Assembly: GCA_018401495.1 (NCBI GenBank)
Contig: JAGYJX010000010.1
Location: forward strand, 1-64,000
DNA from: Rhodospirillaceae bacterium
Lineage (GTDB): Bacteria; Pseudomonadota; Alphaproteobacteria; Thalassobaculales; Thalassobaculaceae
Length of the DNA: 64,000 bases
Direction of reading: 5' to 3'
Of this stretch, positions 26,794 through 34,892 are shown in pieces (within the stretch, counting starts at the first letter, position 1; every line of letters starts with the position of its first letter). The position numbers were made by a program, and so were the translations under genes. Under the pieces are notes generated by a model. The model made no database searches. It saw nothing but the letters and a program-made list of their open reading frames with translations, and had not been told where the DNA came from.

Positions 26794-27743
26794 CACGCGG
26801 CGCAGGTCTCGAAGCCGCGGCGCAGCTCGTCGGCGTCGAGGTTGCGGCCGATGAAGACCAGCCGGCTCTCGCGCTCGGGCTGTTGCCAGGGCAGCGTCAG
26901 ATTGCCTTCCATGAGCATGTGCACGGCCTGCACGACGAAGCGCTTGTCCTCGCCGGCGATCGACAGGATGCCCTTGGTCCGCAGGATGTCCTGGCCGCGC
27001 TCCGCCAGCAGCCGCCGCAACCACAGCGTCAGCCGATCGGCGTCGAGCGGCCGGTCGGTCCGCAGGCAGACGCTGGTGATGAGATCGTCGTGCTCGTGCT
27101 CGTCCTCCGACAGGAAGCCCGGCTCGATCGCCAGGATGCGGTCGAGGTCGAAGGCGCGCCGGTCCAGCACGGCGGCCAGATCGAGGGCGCAGCGCTCGGT
27201 GTGGTGGATGGTGGCGCTGGAGTTGATCGAGCGGATCCGCTTCTCGACACGCTGCAGGTCCGCCTCCGGCACCAGGTCGGTCTTGTTGAGCAGGATCACG
27301 TCGGCGAACGCGATCTGCTCGAGCGCCTCGTGGCTGTCCTCCAGGCGCTGCTCGACGTGGCGGGCATCGACGAGCGTGACGATCCCGTCGAGCCGCGAGC
27401 GCCGGCGGACGTCGTCGTCGACGAAGAAGGTCTGAGCGACCGGGGCCGGGTCGGCCAGCCCGGTGGTCTCGATCAGGATGCCGTCGAGGCCCTTGCGCTT
27501 CATCAGGCCGCCGAGGATCCGGATCAGGTCGCCGCGGACGGTGCAGCAGATGCAGCCGTTGTTCATCTCGAAGACTTCCTCGTCGGCGTTGACCACCAGG
27601 TCGTTGTCGATGCCGATCTCGCCGAACTCGTTGACCACGACCGCGTATTTGCGGCCGTGCGGTTCGGTGAGGATGCGGTTGAGGAGCGTCGTCTTGCCGG
27701 CGCCGAGATAGCCGGTCAGGACGGTCACGGGGATCTGGTTCAT
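26793..27743 (-). CDS. CobW/COG0523-family GTPase, probable zinc metallochaperone
   Basis: A 316-aa P-loop GTPase. Walker A GYLGAGKTTL starts at residue 11, the metal-binding CxCC is CICC at 64-67, and the guanine-specificity motif is LLNKTDLV. A short acidic-histidine stretch EDEHEHDD lies before the C-terminal CobW_C domain (LITSVCLRTDRPLDADRLTL). Members of this group (ZigA, ZagA, ZNG1) load zinc into client enzymes under zinc starvation. Its place behind znuA in a Zur-headed operon supports a zinc role over cobalamin synthesis. A remnant of a second COG0523 gene lies at 31801-31914. Confidence 0.88.
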   Translation of the reverse strand: MNQIPVTVLTGYLGAGKTTLLNRILTEPHGRKYAVVVNEFGEIGIDNDLVVNADEEVFEMNNGCICCTVRGDLIRILGGLMKRKGLDGILIETTGLADPAPVAQTFFVDDDVRRRSRLDGIVTLVDARHVEQRLEDSHEALEQIAFADVILLNKTDLVPEADLQRVEKRIRSINSSATIHHTERCALDLAAVLDRRAFDLDRILAIEPGFLSEDEHEHDDLITSVCLRTDRPLDADRLTLWLRRLLAERGQDILRTKGILSIAGEDKRFVVQAVHMLMEGNLTLPWQQPERESRLVFIGRNLDADELRRGFETCAA

Positions 27744-27787
27744 CGATGGTCTCCTGTGGGATCGCAGGGGCACGGCGGGGCGCGGGC

Positions 27788-28745
27788 TCAGCTCGTGAAG
27801 GCCTTGGCGATCTCGCCGGCGTTGTGGCGGAACATGTCGAGGTAGGTCGGTGCCGGACCGTCCGGGCCGGACAGCGAGTCGGAGTAGAGCGTGCCGCCGA
27901 GCACGGCGCCGGCCTCGCGGGCGAGTTGCTGGACCAGGCGCGGGTCGGTGATGTTCTCGACGAACAGCGCCCGGATTCCCTCGTCCCGCATCTGGCGGAT
28001 CAGCGTCGCGATCTCGCCGGCGGACGGCTCGCTCTCGGTGCTCAGGCCGACCGGCGCGTGGAAATCGACGCCGTAGGCATGCCCGAAGTAGCGGAACGCG
28101 TCGTGCGCGGTGATGACCTTGCGCCGATCGGCGGGAACGGCCTCCAGGCGGCCGCGGATGTCCTGGTCCAGCGCCGCCATCGCGCGGTCGTAGGCCTTGG
28201 CCCGCGTGCGGTAATGGTCGGCCTCGGCGGGGTCGGCGGCGGCGAGCCCGCGGGCGATGTTGGCGGCGTAGACGCGGCCGTTGGCAAGATCCTGCCAGGC
28301 GTGGGGGTCGGCATCGTCATGGTGGTGATGCGAGTGCTTCGCCGCAGCACCGTGCGTTTCCGTGCCCGTGCCCGTGTCCGGGCTCCTCCTCCGCCTTCAG
28401 CGGGACGATCCCGGCGCTGGCCACGATCACCGGGCCCCGGTACCCGGCGGCCTTGATCAGGCGGTCGATCCAGCCCTCGAAGCCGAGCCCGTTGACGATC
28501 ACGAGGTCGGCCTCGGCAAGCGCGCGGGCGTCGGCCGGGGACGGCTCGTAGACATGGGCGTCGCCGTCGGGACCGACGAGCGTGGTCAGGGCGACGCGCT
28601 CGCCGCCGATCTGGCGGACCATGTCGCCGAGGACGGTGAAGGTGGCGACCACCCGAATCTTGTCGGCGGCCGTCGCGGGCGACGCCGCTGCGACGGCGAG
28701 TGTGGCGAGGGCGGCCAGGAGAAGGCGGCGGGTAGGGAGATGCAT
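27788..28745 (-). CDS. znuA: Zinc ABC transporter substrate-binding protein (frameshift near 28356-28362)
   Basis: A cluster 9 metal-binding lipoprotein-like receptor of about 319 aa with a signal peptide (MHLPTRRLLLAALATLAVAA and on to SPATAADK). Metal ligands fit the family: His in DGDAHVYEPSPAD, His in DADPHAWQDLAN, and His in ITAHDAFRYFG. A His-rich loop (GHGHGHG then KHSHHHHDD) sits between the first two, as in ZnuA. The frame breaks inside this loop, where one base seems to be missing. It lies 24 bp after znuB and 44 bp before the GTPase gene. Confidence 0.9.
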
Positions 28746-28769
28746 GGGGGAATCCTCCGACAGGCGGGT

Positions 28770-29642
28770 TCAGGCTTCGAGATGGCGTCGCGGCAGGAAG
28801 CGGGTCCGCAGGCTGCCGCGGGGGCCGGCCGCGACCGAGACGGCGTAGACGCCGCCGGCGACCAGGATGATGGCCGGGCCGGACGGCAGGTCGGCGTGGT
28901 AGGACAGCAGCAGGCCCGTGTAGCCGGCGGCCAGGGCGATGGCGCTGCTGGTGACGGCGAGCGTCGCGACCTCGCCCGCCCAGAATCGCGCGGCGGCTGC
29001 CGGCAGCATCATCAGGCCGACCGCCATCAGCGTGCCGAGGGCGTGGAACCCGGCGACCAGGTTGAGCACCACCAGCGCCAGGAAGGCGAGGTGGACGGCG
29101 GCGCCGGGCCCGCCGACGGAGCGCAGGAAGGCGGGGTCGAAGCATTCGGCGACTAGGCCGCGGCCGATGACCGCCAGGACCACGAGCGTCAGCGTCGCGA
29201 TCGACACGACGAGCAGCAGCGACGCGTCGTCGACCGCCAGGATGGTCCCGAACAGGACATGCATGAGGTCGACGTTGCTGCCGTGGGTCGAGACGATCAT
29301 CACGCCGAGCGCCAGCGAGATCAGGTAGAAGGCGGCGAAGCTGGCGTCCTCGCGCTGCGGCGTCACGCGCGCGACGAAGCCGGACAGGACCGCCACGGCG
29401 AGGCCGGCGATGAAGCCGCCGAGGCTCATGACCACCAGCGACAGCCCGGCCACCATGAAGCCGATGGCGGCACCCGGCAGGACGGCGTGGCTCAGGGCGT
29501 CGCCGACCAGGCTCATGCGGCGCAGGACCAGCAGCACGCCGACCGGCCCGCAGCCGAGGCTGAGCGCCAGGCAGGCCACCAGGGCCCGGCGCATGAAACC
29601 GAACTCGACGAACGGCTGGACCAGGGCGGCGTAGACGGCCAT
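28770..29642 (-). CDS. znuB: Zinc ABC transporter permease
   Basis: A 290-aa ABC-3 type permease with about eight membrane helices. The motif LVGDALSHAVLPGAAIGFM is the EAA-like ATPase-contact loop of this family, and ALGTLMAVGLMMLPAAAARF is also characteristic. It overlaps the last base of the znuC stop codon, which implies coupled translation. ZnuB forms the pore for zinc import from the periplasm. Confidence 0.93.
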   Translation of the reverse strand: MAVYAALVQPFVEFGFMRRALVACLALSLGCGPVGVLLVLRRMSLVGDALSHAVLPGAAIGFMVAGLSLVVMSLGGFIAGLAVAVLSGFVARVTPQREDASFAAFYLISLALGVMIVSTHGSNVDLMHVLFGTILAVDDASLLLVVSIATLTLVVLAVIGRGLVAECFDPAFLRSVGGPGAAVHLAFLALVVLNLVAGFHALGTLMAVGLMMLPAAAARFWAGEVATLAVTSSAIALAAGYTGLLLSYHADLPSGPAIILVAGGVYAVSVAAGPRGSLRTRFLPRRHLEA

Positions 29643-30385
29643 CAGCCGGCGCTCCGCCGGCACGGCTCCGCCCGGTCGTCCCAGGCTTCCGCCATCTGTC
29701 TGGCGCGGAACAGGTTCTCGGGCCGCAGCACATCCGCGGAAGGGCCCCAGGCGATCGGCTCCCGGGCGATCAGCAGGCTGTCCGGAAAATGCGCCCGCAC
29801 CTGGTCGAGGTCGTGCAGCACGGCGATCACGATGCGCCGCTCGCCGTGCCAGCGCGCCACCACGGCAAGCAGGTCGGAGGTCGTCCGGGTGTCGATCGCC
29901 GTGAACGGCTCGTCGAGCAGGATGACCGGGCAGTCCTGGAGCAGCATGCGGGCGAACAGGACCCTCTGGAACTGCCCGGCGGAGAGCGACGCCACCGGCC
30001 GGCCAGCGAAGCCCGCCAGGCCGACGGCCTCCATCGCCTCCTCGGCCTGCCGGTACTGGGCGCGGGTGAGTGCTCGAAACAGGCCAACCCGCCGCCAGTG
30101 ACCGAGCAGGACCGTCTCCATCACCGATATCGGAAAGCTGCGGTCGATGTCGGCCTGCTGCGGCAGGTAGGCGATGTCGGCCGGTTGCAGTCCGCTGCGT
30201 TCCAGTCGCCCCTCGAGCGGGGCCAGCAGTCCCGCCAGACCCTTCAGAAGGGTGCTCTTTCCCGAGCCGTTGGGACCGACCACCGCCGTCAACGAGCCCG
30301 GCATGAAGCGGCCGCTGAGGTGATGCACCGCCGGGTGGCGGTCGTAACCGAGGGTCAGGTCGTGGAGGGCGATCGAAGCGCTCAT
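29642..30385 (-). CDS. znuC: Zinc ABC transporter ATP-binding protein
   Basis: A 247-aa ABC ATPase. Walker A is [11 protein letters not shown], the signature [15 protein letters not shown] (SAGQ in place of the usual SGGQ, common in this family), Walker [10 protein letters not shown], and the switch His is in [12 protein letters not shown]. It powers zinc uptake through ZnuB. The start codon overlaps the stop of the 54-aa membrane peptide (ATGA), which places it in the Zur-headed operon. Confidence 0.93.
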   Translation of the reverse strand: MSASIALHDLTLGYDRHPAVHHLSGRFMPGSLTAVVGPNGSGKSTLLKGLAGLLAPLEGRLERSGLQPADIAYLPQQADIDRSFPISVMETVLLGHWRRVGLFRALTRAQYRQAEEAMEAVGLAGFAGRPVASLSAGQFQRVLFARMLLQDCPVILLDEPFTAIDTRTTSDLLAVVARWHGERRIVIAVLHDLDQVRAHFPDSLLIAREPIAWGPSADVLRPENLFRARQMAEAWDDRAEPCRRSAG

Positions 30386-30546
30386 CGGGTCCAGTCCAGC
30401 GCCCACGCCGCGGCGAGCCAGAGCGGCACGGCGATGACGCCGGCCCAGGACAGGCGGGCGATCACGCCGAGATCGAGGGGGGAGAACCGGCGGCCCGGCG
30501 CGCTTGGCGCCGCCGTCCGCGGCATCGGTCGGTCTCGCTCCGCCAT
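30382..30546 (-). CDS. 54-aa single-span membrane peptide in the zinc operon
   Basis: A short coding region: [20 protein letters not shown], then a hydrophobic span (about residues 28-50, [20 protein letters not shown]) and a C-terminal LDWTR. Its stop overlaps the znuC start codon (ATGA), and it begins 19 bp after zur, so it is tightly embedded in the operon. Codon third positions are nearly all G or C, like the neighbours. A GGAGAAGGAT-type Shine-Dalgarno precedes the ATG at 30546. No family is recognised. It could be an accessory subunit or regulator of ZnuBC. Confidence 0.75.
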   Translation of the reverse strand: MAERDRPMPRTAAPSAPGRRFSPLDLGVIARLSWAGVIAVPLWLAAAWALDWTR

Positions 30547-30564
30547 AGGGGCATCCTTCTCCGG

Positions 30565-31059
30565 TCAGGCGGGCGCGGCGTCGCGGCAGCGGGGGCATGT
30601 GCCCTCCACCTCCAGCACGCGCCGCGTCGGCAGGAACCCGATCGCGACCGCGTCCTCGGCGAGCAGCCGGTCGATCCGCGGGTCCTCGAACTCGGCCGAC
30701 GTGCCGCACCGGCCGCACAGGAAGAAGGCGCTGGGGTTCGGGCTCTCCGGATGCGACCGGACGACATAGGCGTTCCGGCTCTCGATCCGCCGGATCAGGC
30801 CCTGCGAGACCAGGAATTCGAGGGCCCGGTACACGGTGGGCGGCCCGATCGGGCGCTCGACGCGCCGCCGGAGCGCCCGGATCAGGTCGTACGCGCCCGC
30901 CGGCCCGCCGCTCTGCCACAGCAGCTCCAGAATCTCTTGGCGCAACGCGGTGAGCTGGACCCCGCGCGCGACGCACAGCGCAGCCGCCAGCGTCAGCCAG
31001 TCGGTCAGATCGTCGGGTCGTCTGTGACGGCCATCCTGGGGCTCGGCGGATCGCGCCAT
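30565..31059 (-). CDS. zur: Fur-family zinc uptake regulator
   Basis: A 164-aa Fur-type repressor. The winged-helix part has [20 protein letters not shown] and [19 protein letters not shown]. The structural zinc site is made by CGRCG and CPRC near the C-terminus. The regulatory-site histidines of Fur are reduced; [16 protein letters not shown] keeps one. It heads a leftward operon with znuCBA, so Zur is a better call than Fur. An in-frame ATG at 31083 would add eight residues but would place the start nearer the palindrome at 31089-31100; 31059 is preferred. Confidence 0.88.
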   Translation of the reverse strand: MARSAEPQDGRHRRPDDLTDWLTLAAALCVARGVQLTALRQEILELLWQSGGPAGAYDLIRALRRRVERPIGPPTVYRALEFLVSQGLIRRIESRNAYVVRSHPESPNPSAFFLCGRCGTSAEFEDPRIDRLLAEDAVAIGFLPTRRVLEVEGTCPRCRDAAPA

Positions 31060-31084
31060 CGCATCCTCGCTTGCATCGATCATA

Positions 31085-31104
31085 TGCAACGTTATAACGT
31101 AACA
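31085..31104. promoter_or_regulatory. Probable Zur operator in the zur-folE divergent region
   Basis: A perfect 12-bp palindrome ACGTTATAACGT (31089-31100) is centred in a longer imperfect repeat, TGCAACGTTATAACGTAACA. The core GTTATAAC matches the centre of Zur boxes known from proteobacteria (GTTATAACAT type). It lies about 30 bp upstream of zur and 52 bp upstream of folE, in the most AT-rich stretch of the region, and could control both directions. Confidence 0.75.
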
Positions 31105-31155
31105 TTCATGATCGCAAGGGCACGTGGTCGGGTGGGTCGGATCGGGGGAACGAAG

Positions 31156-31764
31156 ATGGACGCAGTGATGGCGACGCGGCGGCGGCCCACGCGGAGCGAG
31201 GCCGAGGCGGCCGTTCGCACGCTGCTCGAATGGGCGGGCGACGATCCCGACAGGGAGGGTCTCAAGGACACCCCCAAGCGGGTCGCCAAGGCGTACGAGG
31301 AGTTCTTCGCCGGCTACCGCGAGGATCCCGACGCGCTTCTGGCCGCGACGTTCGAGGAGACCGGCGACTACGACGAGATGGTGATGCTGCGCGATGTCCG
31401 CCTGGAATCCCATTGCGAGCATCACGTCGTCCCGATCCTCGGCGTGGTCCACATCGGCTACCTGCCGGCGGGGCGGGTGGTCGGCATCTCCAAGCTGGCC
31501 CGTCTCGTCGACGTGTTCGCCAAGCGACTGCAGATCCAGGAAGCCCTGACGGCACAGATTGCGGACACCATCCAGCGGGTGCTGGCGCCGCGGGGCGTGG
31601 GCGTGGTCATCGAGGCCGCGCACCAGTGCATGACCACCCGAGGCGTTCACAAGACCGGTGTGAGCATGGTCACCAGCCGGATGCTGGGCTGCTTTCGCGA
31701 CGACCCGACCACCCGGCGCGAATTCCTTGCCCTGGTCGGCGCCCCGCGGTCCGGCGCCGGCTGA
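31156..31764 (+). CDS. folE: GTP cyclohydrolase I, type IA
   Basis: A 202-aa enzyme that makes dihydroneopterin triphosphate from GTP, the first step to folates and pterins. Zinc ligands of the IA class are present: C87 and H90 in ESHCEHH, and C158 in HQCMTTRG. The active-site motifs [28 protein letters not shown] and [13 protein letters not shown] are standard. It is transcribed from the zinc-island promoter, opposite zur. Such clusters often carry the zinc-independent IB type, so a IA enzyme here is notable. GGGGGAACGAAG lies before the ATG. Confidence 0.93.
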   Translation: MDAVMATRRRPTRSEAEAAVRTLLEWAGDDPDREGLKDTPKRVAKAYEEFFAGYREDPDALLAATFEETGDYDEMVMLRDVRLESHCEHHVVPILGVVHIGYLPAGRVVGISKLARLVDVFAKRLQIQEALTAQIADTIQRVLAPRGVGVVIEAAHQCMTTRGVHKTGVSMVTSRMLGCFRDDPTTRREFLALVGAPRSGAG

Positions 31765-31800
31765 ACGTCGATCCCCGTCCCCTTCGAACGAGCCCGTACA

Positions 31801-31914
31801 ATGATCAGCACCGCGCCGGCCAAGCTTCCCGTCACCGTCCTGTCGGGCTTTCCCGGCACCGCCGCGGCGGTGCCGGATGCCTCGGCCGCATCACGACGGG
31901 AGGTCCCGGCGTGA
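31801..31914 (+). pseudogene. Deletion remnant of a CobW/COG0523 GTPase gene
   Basis: A 37-codon frame begins MISTAPAKLPVTVLSGF, which is the typical start of zinc-linked COG0523 GTPases up to the Walker A loop. Where LGAGKTTLLN would follow it reads PGTAAAVPDASAASRREVPA and stops. The stop overlaps the GTG start of the DUF1826 gene (GTGA), the usual coupling in such operons. This suggests a large internal deletion that fused the first ~17 codons to the last ones. No P-loop remains, so it cannot act as a GTPase. Confidence 0.7.
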
Positions 31915-32555
31915 GCCGCGTCGCGTTGGCGCCGCCCGATCTTCCGTCGGTGGTGACGGTCGGCAATCCGGACGACCTGGAGCGCATCAACGAGCCGGGA
32001 GTCGGACTGGTGCGCTGGCGCCGGTCCATCCCCGAGCCGCAACGGGCGTGGCTGGACGCCCTGCCGGCGGCCAAGCTTCCGACCGCGCGGTTCAAGGTCC
32101 GCCTGGGCGCCGTCGAAGCGGCGGTGCAGGCGGCGTTCGAGGCGCGGGGCGTCGCGGCCGAACCGGGCCGCCACATGGTGATCGCCGACATCGTGCTGAT
32201 GGCCATGCTGTTCAGCCATGTCGAGCGCACCGACTGGCTCGCCGTCCGGCTGCAGGCCATCGACAACGACGCCTGCGAGCGCCCGCATGTCGACATGGTG
32301 CGGGCACGCCTGCTGTGCACCTGCCGGGGCGAGGGCACCGAGTTCGGGCGCCTGACGGAACGGGGATGGCGGAGGGAAACCGCGCTCGCGCCGTTCGAGG
32401 TGGGGCTGGTCAAGGGCCTGCTGCACCCGACGATCCGCGACGGCGGCGCGCCCGATCTGGCGCACCGTTCGCCGCGCTTCGCGCCCGGCGACACCACGCG
32501 GCTGCTGATCTGCATCGACCGGGCCGACGCGCCGTCGGCGGCCACCTATCACTGA
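31911..32555 (+). CDS. DUF1826 family protein
   Basis: A 214-aa protein with the DUF1826 layout: ERINEPGVGLVRWRRSIPEP at the N-terminus and, in the second half, DNDACERPHVDMVRARLLCT followed by GEGTEF. The His and Cys residues there could bind metal. Genes of this family commonly sit next to COG0523 GTPases and Zur in alphaproteobacteria, as here. The start is GTG at 31911, with GGGAGG seven bases upstream, overlapping the remnant's stop codon. The function is unknown; the context says zinc starvation. Confidence 0.8.
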   Translation: MSRVALAPPDLPSVVTVGNPDDLERINEPGVGLVRWRRSIPEPQRAWLDALPAAKLPTARFKVRLGAVEAAVQAAFEARGVAAEPGRHMVIADIVLMAMLFSHVERTDWLAVRLQAIDNDACERPHVDMVRARLLCTCRGEGTEFGRLTERGWRRETALAPFEVGLVKGLLHPTIRDGGAPDLAHRSPRFAPGDTTRLLICIDRADAPSAATYH

Positions 32556-32670
32556 TCGACCCACCGGCGACCCTGCCAGGACGCGATGAGGGCGCCGGCA
32601 GGGGGCGGGCGCCGATCCCGCGCCGGCAAGGTCGTTGCCTCCGGCGCGGTTCGCGCTCTACCCTCCGGCC

Positions 32671-34742
32671 ATGCCGCTCGACACCCCCGCCAAACCCGAC
32701 ATCGTCGCCTCGGTCTGCCCGCACGACTGCCCCAGCGCCTGCGCGCTGGAGGTCGAGCGGATCGACCGCAACACCATCGGCCGGGTCCGGGGGGCGGCGT
32801 CGAACGGCTACACCGCCGGCGTGATCTGCGCCAAGGTCGCGCGCTACGCCGAGCGGGTGCACCACCCCGACCGGCTGCTGCGCCCGCTGCTGCGGGTCGG
32901 GCCGAAGGGCTCCGACCAGTTCCGCGAGATCGCCTGGGACGAGGCGCTCGACCGGGTCGCCGGCGGCTTCGCCGAGGCCGCCGCCCGGCACGGGCCGGAG
33001 ACGGTGTGGCCGTACTACTTCGCCGGCACCATGGGGCTGGTGAACCGCGACGGCATCAACCGGCTGCGCAACGTCATGGGCTATTCCGGCCAGGACGCCA
33101 ACATCTGCACCACCGTCGTCAAGTCCGGCTGGATCGCCGGGTCCGGGCGGGTCGGCGGGCCGAACCCGCTGGAGATGGCGGAGTCGGACCTGATCATCAT
33201 GTGGGGCGGCAACCCGGTGTCGACCCAGGTCAACGTGATGACCCACGTGACCCGGGCCCGCAAGGAGCGCGGCGCGCGGTTCGTGGTGGTCGATCCCTAC
33301 CGCACGCCCACGGCCGACGCCGCCGACGAGCACGTCATGGTGCGGCCCGGCACCGACGGCGCCGTCGCCTGCGCGATCATGCACGTGCTGTTCCGCGACG
33401 GCTTGGCGGACCGCGATTATTTGGCCCGCTACACCGACGGTGCGGCCGAACTCGAGGCGCACCTTCGGACCCGCTCGCCCGACTGGGCCGAGGCTATATC
33501 CGGCGTCCCGGCGGCGCAGATCGAGGCCCTGGCATCGCTCTACGGTCGGACCGACCGGGCCTTCATCCGCCTCGGCTACGGCTTCGCCCGCTCGCGCAAC
33601 GGGCCGATGCAGGTGCACGCGGTCGCCTCGATCGCGGCGGTCGGCGGCAAGTGGAAGCACCGCGGCGGCGGTGCCATGTGGAAGGTCGACGGGTTCTACA
33701 AGGTCGACAAGACGCTGATCGAGGCGACCGACCGGGTCCGGCCCGGCACCCGCGTGCTCGACATGTCCCGGATCGGGCCGGTGCTGACCGGCGAGGACGC
33801 GGTGGTCCGCCAGGGGCCGCCGGTGACCGCCATGCTGGTGCAGAACACCAACCCGGCGGCGGTGGCACCCGACACCCACCGGGTGCTGAAGGGATTCAAC
33901 CGCGACGATCTGTTCCTCGCCGTGCACGAGCAGTTCCTCACCGAGACCGCCCGCCACGCCGACGTCGTGCTGCCGGCCACCACCTTCCTGGAGCACGCCG
34001 ACATCTACACCGCCGGCGGCCACCCCCACCTCGAGGTGCACGACGCGGTGATCGACCCGCCGGGTGAGTGCCGCTCCAACCACCGGCTGCTGAACGACCT
34101 GCTGCGCCGGCTCGGCGGCGAGCACCCGGCGATGGATATGACCGAGGCCGAGCTGGTCGACGCCACCCTGCTGCGGTCGGGCTATCCCGGCTTCGCCGAG
34201 ATGGTCGAGCGCAAGTGGCTGGACGTGGCGCCCTCGTTCGAGGAGCAGCACTTCCTGAACGGCTTCCCGACCCGCTCGGGCCGGTTCGAGTTCGCCGCCG
34301 ACTGGGCGGCGGTCGGCCCGCTCGGGGCCGGCGTGCCGGCCCTGCCCGACCACGTCGACATCATCGACCGGGCGACGGCGGAGCGGCCGTACCGGATGGT
34401 GACGGCGCCGGCGCGCAACTACCTCAACACCTCGTTCACCGAGACCCCGACCAGCCGCAGGCGCGAGGGCCGGCCGGTGGTGATGGTGCACCCCGAGACC
34501 GCCGCCGGGCTCGGCTTCGGCGACGGCGACCGGGTTCGGCTCGGCAACGCCCAGGGTCGGTGGTGCTGCACGCCAGGCTCTTCGACGGGGTGCAGCCGAC
34601 CACGGTGATCGTCGAGTCGGTTTGGCCGAACGCCGCCTTCGAGGAGGGCATCGGCATCAACGCGCTGACCAGCGCCGACTCGCCGCCGCCATCCGGCGGG
34701 GCGGTGTTCCACGACACCGCGGTGTGGATGCGCCGGGCCTGA
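32671..34742 (+). CDS. Molybdopterin-dependent oxidoreductase, DMSO reductase superfamily (frameshift near 34556-34561)
   Basis: A protein of about 690 aa. The N-terminal 4Fe-4S motif is SVCPHDCPSACALEV with the fourth Cys in GVICAKVARY. The middle has FAGTMGLVNRDGINRL, WGGNPVSTQVNVMTHV and the pterin-binding QNTNPAAVAPDT. The C-terminal beta-barrel MopB domain (GFGDGDRVRLGNAQG) loses its frame, then resumes as VVLHARLFDGVQPTTVIVES and ends at 34742; one base is missing. No twin-arginine signal is seen, so it is cytoplasmic. The substrate is unknown and no electron-transfer subunit is adjacent. Confidence 0.88.
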
Positions 34743-34761
34743 TCCGCCGGCCCGTCGCTCC

Positions 34762-34877
34762 GTGGTCCCGGATCCGCCCCGCTAACGCGGGTCGGTCCGG
34801 GATGACGTTGAATAATCACAACATTTTCTATCGTCATCCCGGACGAACGCGCGCAGCGCGGGCGATCCGGGACCCAC
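34762..34877. repeat. Pair of inverted REP-like elements
   Basis: A reverse copy (34762-34807) and a forward copy (34831-34877) face each other around a 23-bp AT-rich loop (TTGAATAATCACAACATTTTC). The whole 116 bp could fold as one long hairpin. It lies between the convergent ends of the molybdopterin oxidoreductase and ubiB genes and may end transcription from both sides. This is the clearest paired form of the element in the window. Confidence 0.82.
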
Positions 34878-34892
34878 GGACCGCGCCGAGCC

